DNA from: Sphaerolaimus hirsutus | Taxonomy: Eukaryota > Nematoda > Chromadorea > Monhysterida > Sphaerolaimidae | DNA length: 64,000 bases | Direction of reading: 5' to 3' | Assembly: GCA_964036195.1 (NCBI GenBank) | Contig: CAXIWS010000001.1 | Coordinates: forward strand, 94,250-158,249 | Shown: one piece after another, positions 24,088 through 33,927 of the stretch | How positions within the stretch are numbered: position 1 is the stretch's first letter | Layout of the letters: each line of letters opens with the position of its first letter | Program-made: the position numbers and the translations under genes | Notes under the pieces: generated by a model | Told to the model about the DNA's origin: nothing | What the model saw: only the letters and a program-made list of their open reading frames with translations | Databases searched by the model: none

Positions 24088-24186
24088 ATGAAGGTACTAA
24101 TTACTATTTTCTGGGTGTTTATTCGCTTTTCGAATTGTAATGAAGAATGCAGTGTGTTTTGGAGCGACGAGCATAGCGGCCCGTGA
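24088..24186 (+). CDS. Probable first exon or remnant: signal peptide plus short ectodomain
   Basis: ATG at 24088 begins MKVLITIFWVFIRFSNC, a good signal peptide, followed by about 15 residues with a Cys pair, then TGA. The layout resembles the start of the 22062 gene. Downstream exons could be those at 25923-26300, but no intermediate exon was found. Possibly a decayed duplicate. Confidence 0.35.
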   Translation: MKVLITIFWVFIRFSNCNEECSVFWSDEHSGP

Positions 24187-24679
24187 GCTTTTTAATAGCG
24201 AATTTATTATTTGGCACTCTGCCCAAATTTGAATAAATTGTAGATCTTGGGGAAAATAAGTTTATATCAAATTACATTGAAAAATTCTCTAAATAAATAA
24301 ATACAATTGAGAACCAAATACATTTTATAGTTGTTTTCCGGAAATAAACATGTTTAAACATATCTGAAATTTAGGCTCCGCCCATATTTGAAAATAGTGG
24401 GTTTTTATCGCAGAATTGCCTATTGTCCGACACTCCCGACAGATTTTGGGGACTTGCGCCGAAATTTGGTGTTTGTAAAGGTCGCAATTGACGGCTGCAT
24501 TCCACATGAAATCGGCGAGTCGTTTCTGCATGGCATTTGAACGGCGAATCCCCGCTTGGGAATCAACAATATTGAGATTTCTTTATGCGGGTCGACTGAA
24601 GGAAGTGGTTTTCAAGTAACACAGGTGCTTTTTATTTACATTTTGTGATTAGTGTTTGAATGGATGAGTATTTGAAGAG

Positions 24680-25760
24680 ACTATGGCGCTGGGGTTATTT
24701 TTTCCGCTATTTTTATCGGCGTCGGGGCGGGACCATGACCTATTATATCGCATTGACAAAAAATTGTGCTCCAGTAATCTTAGTAGTGATATAATAGCTC
24801 GTGGCGCCGACGGGAGTAAAAAATGACGCAAAAAATGACCCCAGAAAAAATGATCCCCAAAAATAAGCCATTATATCGCTTACTCGGGCGACAAAATTGC
24901 GTCGCAGTGACTTTAATACTGGGGCCGTGAAGCTGACGTTATTTTTTCCTATCTACTCAAATGTAGTGAAAAAATGACGTCAGCTTCACGGTCCCAGTAT
25001 TAAAGTCACTGCGACGCAATTTTGTCGCCGAGTAAGCGATATAATGGGTTATTTTTGGGGTCATTTTTTCTGTTTAGTGAAAAAATGACGTTAGAGACAT
25101 GGACCCAGTATAAATCTCACTGCGACGCAATTTTGTCGCCAAGTAAGCGATATAATAGCTTATTTTTGGGGTCATTTTTTCTGGGGTCATTTTTGCGACA
25201 TTTTTACTGGCGTTGGCGCCACGATCTATTATATCACTACTAGGAACAATGGGACGCAATTTTTGTCGTCGAATTAGCGATATAATGAGGGGGTCATTTT
25301 TGCGCCATTTTTACTGACGTCGACCCCACCACCAATTATTTAACTGTTAGTATCACTGGGACACAATTTTTTCTCGCCGAATTATTTATATAATGAGTTA
25401 TGTGACTGGGACCATTTTTCAGACTCTATGACTAGCACAAAAATGGTCCCAGTGCCATAACTCATTATATCGCTAATTCGGGGACAAAATTGCATCCCAT
25501 GGGGTCATTTTTGCGCCATTTTTACTGGCCTCGGGGCCACAACCTATTATTTCACTAGTATCCAATTTTTCTCGCCGAATTATTGATATAATGAGTTATG
25601 GCGCTGCGACCATTTTTCACACTCTATCACTAGTGCAAAACATGGTTCCAGCACCTTAACTCATTATATCGATAATTCGGCGACAAAAATTGGGTACTAG
25701 TGAAATAATGGGTTGTGGCGCCCACCCCAGTAAAAAATAGCGCAAAAATGACAACAGTCA
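24680..25760. repeat. Array of nested hairpins ('cgatataatg/cattatatcg' family)
   Basis: 'attatatcgcttactcgg' and its complement, 'gtcactgcgacgcaattttg' and 'gggtcattttt' recur in both orientations. The cleanest palindrome is centred near 24955 with arms of about 140 bp. No gene in it. Confidence 0.7.
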
Positions 25761-25922
25761 ATCTGGGGTGGTATTTTGAGGGAGGAGTGTTTCATAGTGA
25801 TCTTTGAGAGCGAGCTCAACAGCGGGGGGTTAGAGGGGTATTTCGAGGAAAATCGATGTGGGGTATTCTCACTGTGTTCTGTTTAAATTCCAATTTTTAT
25901 TCCTGTTTTTTTTGCATTCTAG

Positions 25923-26300
25923 CCCGCCCCAAGATTTGACCCGGCCCAAGTTTTTTTGACAACAGAACGACCATCTGACATTTCTGAAGTGCCAATCAAC
26001 GATGAAAATGTTTTTCATGATGCGCCATCCATTAGCGAAACGCCCAGACACCCAGAACATCAGGTAATCAAGGTTTATTCAGTTTTGACTGATTTGCCAC
26101 AAGCTTTGATGTCTATTGGAACTGAAGAGATGGTGTGTCTATTGAAGATTTACATAGAGTTGTTAAAGGAAATTATAATATAAATTTTTTTGCAGTTGAT
26201 TCCAAGCGTACGGCATTTGATCCAATGTGAAAAAATATATTTCCAAAACAGAGATTGTCAAGTTTATTATGCTCAAAATAAACTTTATCAAGAGTGCTAG
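25923..26300 (+). CDS. Two 3' exons of an unidentified protein
   Basis: Exons 25923-26063 and 26196-26300 (stop TAG 26298-26300) join in phase 0 and give 81 residues without a start. The sequence is Pro/Glu-rich (LTTERPSDISEVPIND) then Tyr/Gln/Cys-rich. By position it could be the cytoplasmic tail of a gene starting at 24088. Not recognised. Confidence 0.4.
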
Positions 26301-26475
26301 TTTGAAAATTTTTTAAAAATATTTATTTATATTTTCTTCAAAACTTGAAAAAAATAGAATAAATTTAATAAAAAGATTTGGAATAAATATATATATAGAT
26401 AAATATTTTCAATGTTTTTCTACTGGTATGTTATTGCTAAAGCAAGATTCTATGATCAAATTCTACTTTTTCTAG

Positions 26476-29114
26476 ACAACCAGCGGACCGTCACTGAGTA
26501 GTGTGATTTCTCAAATACCAACTACTTACCTGAGTGAAATTAATTATTCTCTTGAATTGAATCAATGTGAAAGCAGGAAATTGTTGCTGTGGGGAAATTA
26601 TCTCAAATTGAATTCTACTGTGCAAAATTTGCATTTGGAAATTGCACAAATCAATACCTCATATCAAACCTGTTTGCAAACTGCCAATTCAAAAGATACA
26701 GGTCAATTTATTTATTTATATGATATATATATATATATATTATATATATTATGCAAAAATTTCAGATTTGCGCAATTTGAATGCGAGTTTAACTGCCTGT
26801 AATACTAATCTCCCTTTGTTCACTGCCAAAATTAATATGGGGAAATATAACCTATCTCGGTGCTTGGATGAGAAACAAATATTAACAGCTAACATTACCC
26901 ATATTTATAATCAATACAAATTAACACTGGAGGCTAATGATGGGTTGAATCACTCAATAATTCACTGCACAGAGGAAATGGGAGATTATAAAAAAGGTGT
27001 TATGAATTTTAAATATTCTCTGAGAATTTTAATCCACTCGTTTTCCAACTCTTTCAGAATATGTGATGGCAAAAAATGTGTTGCAAATTTGTATCGGAAA
27101 TTTGACTAATTCGCAACAATTGTTGGAGATGCTGAATCTGAATCTCAGCTCATGTGTGACGGAAAATCAAAAGTTGAAATATTTAGATGATATATTGAAT
27201 AGTACAAAAGAGGAACTAAAGTCTTGTTTGACAACGACTCAAACATTAAATGTTCTAAATGCTACTAAGCAACAATGTCTTACAGAAATCAACTTATGCA
27301 ATGAAGGTAATTCTACCCCTTTTTATAATATTATTCAAAATAACTGTATTTCAAAAATATGAATATTCTCAGATTTAGGAGAAGTGAAATTGCTCTTGGA
27401 GGGATGCAAAAGAAATGTGCGCCAGTGCTCTGGTGCCAGTTCAAACACTATAGAAAGTGGGAATATTAATTCTCAATTGGGTTAAAATGACATGGTGGGT
27501 ATAGAGTTCATTTTTACTTGAGAAAAAATGAGGTCTACTCTATGACTACAATCTCATTTTAATCTAGTTGACAATTAATTTTGTCAGTTCTATACTGTTG
27601 AACTGTCTCCTGGTGAGCTGGAAAATGAGAGAAAAAATTACACTAGATGTGAAAATGAAAAGGCCATTTTCTGGGCTAATTTATCACACTTTTATCCACA
27701 GTACAAGCAGCTGCTTATTCAAGTTCTTGAATATAAACTGAATATTACTTATTGTCAAAATAAATTGAGGGAATTTGAAATAGCTGGGAACACACAGAGC
27801 ATCCAGTATTCAGAAATGGTTGAAATCCACAATGGAACCCTAAATAGCTGTTTTTCCGAAAAAGCTACTGCTGAAGCCCAGTTAATTGCCTGGTGACTGT
27901 CCCAAGCCCTGTAAAGTGTAAAGTAAAATGTCAAGTGTTAAGTCAAATGCAAAATAAACTCTCAATTGAGATGCAAATTTTAGTAATAAAATATTTTCTT
28001 TTTTGTCTTGATTGGCACTTACTTTGCATTTGACTTTACATTTGACACTTTTACTTTACATTTTACAGGGCTTGGGAGTGCCCCCAGTACTGCAAATTTA
28101 TCTTTGGGATTTTCAAATTTTTCAAATCTCTCAAATTTTTGGGAACAAAAATGGTTATTATTGAATGATTCAACTCTCACCTCCGACATAATTAATTGCA
28201 CGGTGTGTCGTTACACTATTTTTCATTTTTTTCTGTTCTTTTAATCAACTAACAATTTTTCAGCAAGTAGAAAGTGATTATTGGTTTGGCCCCATTAAAA
28301 TGGAATTGAGATGGGAGAAGATGCCAGGTAAATACAAAGTTTTCATACACAATTTCATGTAACTGATAAAATGAAATGTTTATTAAAATAAATAATATTT
28401 TTTATTTATGTATTACAGATTTTATCCTCCGGCTGATTGGCATATTATGGGTGATTACAGCTCTGATTCTAAATCCGGCTATCAAAGTGTGTGATGAAAC
28501 ACTTCAGAAAACGTCCTTAAACGACTCCCGGATTCAGAAAACTTTCCACAGTTTTGGAGAACTAAGTTTGAGCAGACTTATTGAAAATGCAATTGTTGGT
28601 TTATACAAAGTTTTTTATTTTCGATAGAAAAACTTCTAAAATAATATTTTGTGAAATTTTATTTTAATCGATTTCTATCAACATGATATATAGAAAAATG
28701 TTCGATGTTAATAAAAAAGAATTTTTCAAGACTCCCCCAGGGTCCTATTTCAAAGTAAAAATATCGTAAATACCTTATTTCAGGTGACTACAATTTTGAA
28801 CGTTGGTCATTGGGTGGGAAAGAGATGCAAAAAGTCAGAACAGAGAAATTTGGTTGATTTTGAAAATGCAGTTTCGACCCCAACATCTGAAAATCAACCA
28901 GGGGGAGAAATTTTCCAAGAAATGATGGGGCTGTCGACTATTTTTCCGACCACATCAACCAATTTTCCAGCTCACTCTACTCCAAGTAAAATATTGACTT
29001 AGATTTTGGGGTAAATTTTTACGTATAGTTCTAATCTTTACATATATTTCAGATGTGCCTACAAGCTCAAAAAAAATCTGTTTTGGGCGGAGTGTTTCAT
29101 TTTCTGATGCCTGA
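26476..29114 (+). CDS. Cys- and N-glycan-rich coiled-coil membrane protein (one gene or two)
   Basis: First part: exons 26476-26701, 26766-26996, 27058-27306 and 27373-27485 join in phase and read to a TAA. Second part: exons 27588-27892, 28088-28202, 28264-28327, 28419-28594, 28784-28985 and 29053-29114 also join in phase. Both halves share a pattern of Cys spaced by 15-30 helical residues with many N-x-S/T sites (NLSSC, NATKQQC, NGTLNSC). The second half ends with a membrane helix (FILRLIGILWVITALILN) and a Ser/Thr tail. The junction between the halves fails by phase, so the gene may be broken or two tandem relatives. No start ATG was settled. One intron (27893-28087) is a MITE. Confidence 0.55.
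27893..28087 (+). mobile_element. MITE acting as an intron (introner-like), copy 4
   Basis: The 195-bp intron starts GTGACTGTCCCAAGCCCTGT and ends CAGGGCTTGGGAGTGCCCCCAG. Joining 27588-27892 to 28088-28202 restores phase 2 exactly (a Cys codon). Internal arms 'taaagtcaaatgcaaa...tttgcatttgacttta' match copies 2 and 3. Confidence 0.8.
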
Positions 29115-29704
29115 TTAATACTTTTATGTTTATCGGCGATAACTGTATTTTCCTTGAAATACCCCCCTTGAAACGGTCAAAATCTACATGAATTTGTGGT
29201 CTGTTGGGAAATGCATAACAGACATTCAAAACACTTACAAAAAATTGCACTCTGAAAAATTGACCCCGGGTAATTCGAGGAAATATGATAACTTTTTTAT
29301 TTTCCTTGAATATCCGAGTTTTAATCGATTTATTTAATTCTTAAAAAATATTTATCTAAAAATTGTGAGTTTCAACATTTTACATTCACATGCATTTAAC
29401 GTTCAGATTAAGAATTGGCGGAGTATTGTCAAATTGATATTCCTTGAATAAATTCTTTGTGGTTATTTTCAATGAAAATATTGTGAATGAGGATGTGCAT
29501 GTAAAATGTAGTTTTACTAAAGTTTACTTATTCAGTGGGTTTTAATATTGAGTCTACTTATCCAGTGGGTTTTATGGTAAATCCGAGCGTAATGTATAAT
29601 GCTAGAAGCGTATTTACATTTACTTTACGATTGGTACATCCCAGATTTTAATATCGAGTAAAATACATCAAATACAAATCTGCAGAATAAAGAAATTTAT
29701 CAAA
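29115..29704. repeat. Non-coding with one 'cgaaatac' family repeat
   Basis: 29145-29285 carries 'gtattttccttgaaatacccccc' and a complementary end. No gene seen otherwise. Confidence 0.4.
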
Positions 29705-31183
29705 CTAGGCAAATGAAATGTCTAAAGTATATGCATTTTCTAAGCTTTCGATCAAAAACAACACACGTGCATTGGGAAGTTGGTTAGCGTTGAGGCAGAG
29801 TCCAACATGTATTTCTGGAGCAAAAGTAATATCGGGGATGTCGGGGTTCGGAGTTTCATCAATTTCCTTATTTCCTGGCAAATTTTCTTCCTGCAATGAG
29901 ATAAAATGGTGTCTGATGTGTGATTAAGTCACGCAGACGCATAATCTCAACTTAAAGACACTTCACTAGACACAGATGTTTCACAAAATTCCACGAACTT
30001 TTTGAAGGATACTTTGTATAGTTAGTGGAATGTCGTGAAACATCTGGGATTAGTAAAGTGTCTTTAAGCTGACATCTGCGTGAAGGGATTTAAATACTTT
30101 AAAAAACCGCTTACTGGAATCTGCTATCACAGAAAAAATAGGTCTGTGATGCGCAATGAAGTGTCCTGAAAGTTCCTTCACGCAGAGGCGCAATGTCAGC
30201 GTGAAGACACCTTCGCTAGACCCCAAATGCTTCACGACACTCCATGAAGGTTTGCAGGATACTTTGTATGGTTTGTAAAGTGTTCTGAAGCATCTGGGTC
30301 TAGTGAAAGTCCCTTCACGCTGACATTACACATCTCCGTGAAGTGGCGCGCGGGGCGTGAAGGTATTGAAGTGTGATGAAGTGTTCTGAAGTCCCTTCAC
30401 CTAGACGCGCAATGTCAGCGTGAAGGCACTTCACTAGACCCCAAATGGTTCGCGACACACCATGAATTGGGGGTCTAGTGAAGTGCCTTCACGCTGACAT
30501 TGCGCGTCTCCGTGAAGAATTGGGGGTCTAGTGAAGTCCCTTCACGCTGACATTGCGCGTCTCCGTGAAGTGACTTCAGAACACTTCATCACGCATCACA
30601 CATCTATTTTTTCTGTATACCTCATAAACCACTCAAAACCCCCAGGAGTGATAAATCATACCAAAATTTCCGGTAATTGTTCCTGAGAGCAATGAATCTT
30701 GCATTGAGCATGGGAGACAAGTTCGATTTCAACTCTGGAGGAAATTCCACTCTTTGAAAACGAGAAAATGTGGTTTCTGTATAGAAGGTAATGATAGATA
30801 AGAATAAATATTCTGTAATTTAGTGTTCTTTCGTGTAAAATTTTGGCTCACCGTGGGGATTTTAGATGGAGTTCATTAATTTCGCCAATTTGATTTACAG
30901 TTTCGGCAACGTTCAAATCATGTACTCCCAAAGCATGTCAAATTCACTTTAAAATATAAAAAATGTCGTAAATACAATGACTTTTTATATTTATGGTATT
31001 TTTTATATCTTATAGTGTATTTTTACAGGTTTTGGGATTGACACCTGCTGTAGAAAAATGTAGAACAATATTTTTTAAACTGGGATAACGGCGTAAGACT
31101 ATTTCTTTTGTTAATATGAAGTCACCATAAAAACGAATAATTGCACAATGGGAAAAAATTGTCTCTGAAGTTGAGGGATCCAT
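29705..31183 (-). CDS. Four-exon small protein of the local gene family (member F)
   Basis: Minus strand: exons 31183-31045, 30924-30852, 30776-30662 and 29890-29705 sum to 513 bp with every phase matching and give 170 aa. ATG at 31183 (MDPSTSETIF), stop TAG 29705-29707. IIRFYGDFILTKEIVL parallels segments in members B and C. The C-terminal exon contains EIHVGLCLNANQLPNARVLFL. The first intron (31044-30925) is a MITE of the introner family; the third holds the TGAAGTG palindromes. Function unknown. Confidence 0.7.
29930..30600. repeat. TGAAGTG-type foldback cluster inside an intron
   Basis: Multiple nested inverted repeats of 'ttcacgctgacattgcgcgtct', 'gaagtgttctgaagt' and 'ctagaccccaaatg', including a tandem repeat of 'aattgggggtctagtgaagt'. 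The cluster lies in the third intron of the 29705-31183 gene. Same family as 17128-17395. Confidence 0.7.
30925..31044 (-). mobile_element. MITE acting as an intron (introner-like), copy 5
   Basis: On the minus strand it runs GTGTCAATCCCAAAACCTGT...GCTTTGGGAG, 120 bp, shorter than other copies. The acceptor AG is the GGGAG within the family's end. It joins phase 1 of exon 31183-31045 to exon 30924-30852 exactly. Confidence 0.7.
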
Positions 31184-32282
31184 TTTTCAATATTTTTCAT
31201 AAATTTCAAGAGTGATCAATAATCTATAAGCGTTAACTTTTTTCCTACAGAATTCCTAATAGAATTACATGCATCCAAAAAATTAATGATGCGTCAATAA
31301 TGACCATAGGTGTATGCATCATAAATATTTTTCAAGACTTTTGGCTTGTTTTTATGTTTTTGTATACACCAAAAAATTTCACTCCTGGGGGACTTATTCA
31401 AGTAGATCGAACTCGATTTATCACGGGATATGAAATTTTATTTATCTGGGGGACACTCTCAATTTTTTAAATCTCAGTTTTTGTCAATTGAGATAAACAT
31501 GGAAACTGCTTGGAGTTTTTATTGGTGACATCCTCAGACCCTTTAACATATTATCCATAACATTTTGACATTGGAAAGGGACTGAGAGCGTTACCAGACA
31601 GAATTCACTCTCATATCCCGTGAAACTCTCACCACTCTCACTCAACCGCTGTATTAAATGCCATCACAATACTTTGGGCTTTATCTGATAGGGGATAATC
31701 AAAAGTTGAATGTTTTTGAAGTCATTTTTTCTGTGAAGTAACAACCTGGAAAATAACAACCTGGAAAATGACGACCTGCGAAGTGACTACCTGCGAAGTG
31801 ACTACCTGCGAAATGACTACCTGGGAAGTGAGTACCTGGAAAGTTTGAAAATCATGAAAATGGTAAAATATTACTTGATAATTTTTACAAGGGCTTCTAC
31901 TGTCAATCTTTTACTATATTGTCCAGGGCATTTTCGAAAGTTCTTGCACTTTGTGGGGAGAATCTAATGTCAAATTTTTTGTTTTATTACTCCATCTAAA
32001 AAAGCCTGCGAATCTGCGAAGTACAATCTCTGGAACAGTCTTACACCCTCTAAAAATGCATTTAAAATGCATGAGAAGTGTCAAAAATCCACTGAAAAAT
32101 AGTAACTTAAGCAGGGTATTAGTCATTTTACTGTACACAAAGCCAGTAAAATGTTCGATTCTGGCCGCGAGAAGGCTCCCTGCATTCAGAATCATCTAAA
32201 ATGAATTATTTTTCACATGAGAGACCAGTTCCAACCATGGCATTTATATATGATACTTCCAGACATGAGAGTATAAATTAAA
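31184..32282. other. Non-coding stretch before the Polinton, with a 16-bp minisatellite
   Basis: 31738-31830 holds about six units like 'aagtgactacctgcg'. No gene supported. The left end of the Polinton should lie in or near this stretch, but no sequence matching the right end (near 58300) in inverted orientation was found. Confidence 0.4.
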
Positions 32283-32470
32283 GTCTAGACCTGGCATTCT
32301 ATGCATCGGAGTCTAGACAAAAGTCTAGACATGGTAGTCTAGACATAATTGAATGAATCATTTGTTTATTGATTTTGTGGGTGACATGAGAGTCTAGACT
32401 ATTCTTGTTGATTTTGTGGGTTGGAATGCTCATAAAAAGAAGTGATAAGAGCTGCCGGGTCAGTATAAAA
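32283..32470 (+). promoter_or_regulatory. Promoter with five GTCTAGAC palindromes and a TATA box
   Basis: The 8-bp palindrome GTCTAGAC occurs at 32283, 32311, 32323, 32337 and 32392. A TATA box (TATAAAAG) lies at 32463-32470, 56 bp before the ATG at 32526. The clustering suggests binding sites for a dimeric regulator of the rightward Polinton genes. Confidence 0.6.
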
Positions 32471-32525
32471 GCAATGCATTTTTCTCTCACTCCTCATTCC
32501 ATTCTCAGAAAAGGAAAACCAAACC

Positions 32526-33635
32526 ATGGACAACCTGAAGAAGAAGTCTAGGAAATTGAACCCGCTGGTTTCTATCGAACACCAGGAAGAAATCGAAGAA
32601 GATTACAAAACAGAAAGTGAATTGGAAGAGGAAGATAACACCCCTCAACCACCAAAACCTCGCAAGAATTTGTCAAAGAAAGAAACTGTCCCCAAATTAA
32701 AACGTATGAAAGCGTTTGTGTTAGATGGTATGTGTTTCTCAAATCGTATATTGCATTACTTTGGGCTATGCATTTGTTGCACTCAAAATTGATTAAAATT
32801 CCTATATTTCATTATTATTGTGACTACTACTAGTGCTATAAAATAAACGTGAAATAAATTTTAAAAAAATAAAAAATTGAAAATCATTTTGGTCACTCCT
32901 TTCAGATGATGTCCATTATCCAGTAACAAAAGGTGTTTTTGGTCACAGATATGAATACTGGTGTACGTAATCTCCGCCACTTTCTTATGGTTCTCACTTA
33001 TTACCTTCTATTGTATCCCTTTATTATTATCAGATATGCCGCCAAATAATGCTGAAAATGATGATATTGAAGCTCAATATCAACAAGAGTTTGAAGAAAA
33101 GCAAACCAAGCAAAAAGAAGAGATCAAGAACAATCTAATTGCTTCAGAATTATTCTGGCTCTCAAAGAAAAATAAAACTGAAGCTTTTCGTATCATATTT
33201 AAGGATTTTGTTCCATATTTACAGGTATAGAGTTTTTAAAGGATTTCAAATGAAAAATTAGAAAATTTATTAATTTACACTACTCTACCCAGATTGGAAG
33301 TTTTGAATATGATAGGATTACAACAACCTTTCGCCCTTCAAGGTCATCTCCATGGGCAAATGCAAACACCCAATTTAAATCTGTAGCTGAGGCAAGTTGA
33401 ATATAAATTTATATAATAATAAGATTTGTTATATAAATTTTATTTCCAGATCCCGCTTGGTGACAGTCTGATATTTGACCTATTCAGGGGGAAATTTGAA
33501 GATTTCTTCACAATCGCTCTAAAACAAGCGCAAACAAAAAAGAAAGAATATGAGGCCAAGTTAATAACACAACAGCAAAAATATCAACAATCTCGTTTTG
33601 GGAATCAAAAATTCAATGTCAATTCTTACACTTGA
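32526..33635 (+). CDS. Polinton rightward gene of unknown function, 244 aa
   Basis: Exons 32526-32727, 32906-32962, 33034-33224, 33293-33391 and 33450-33635 join in phase and total 735 bp. The fourth intron has a GC-AG border (GAG|GCAAGT). The N-terminus is Lys/Glu-rich and basic (LKKKSRKLNPL). The middle and C-terminus are helical and charged (QYQQEFEEKQTKQKEEIKNN, QAQTKKKEYEAKLITQQQ), separated by FRPSRSSPWANANTQF. It is preceded by the TATA promoter and followed 292 bp later by the polymerase gene. I do not recognise it; a DNA-binding or scaffold role is conceivable. Confidence 0.65.
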
Positions 33636-33927
33636 GCATTATTATTGTTCAGTTTTTTTGTGATTTGGTGATACATTTTTTCACAATTTGGTGATTTTTA
33701 TTTATTTAATTTTTTACAAATGTATTTTATGTTATATGTTATGTTTTGATTACAATAAACTAATACTTTTACTTTTATTTTGATTTTCTTGACTCTTTGA
33801 ATGGGTTTTCAACCCCTAGAGCTTACAAAAAAAGCTGATACTTTTAGAACCAATTAAAAGAATATTATCAATTGGTTTCTATTCTCCAGTGAAAATTCCT
33901 TTTTAATTTATTTCAGGATTTAACAAC

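Noticed and set aside
27373..27588. Direct splice joining the two halves of the 26476-29114 gene
   Set aside because: Every donor and acceptor pair tried gave a wrong phase or a stop, so I left the junction open.
31184..32525. Left terminal inverted repeat of the Polinton
   Set aside because: No inverted match to the 58251-58300 end could be found by eye; the left boundary stays unknown.
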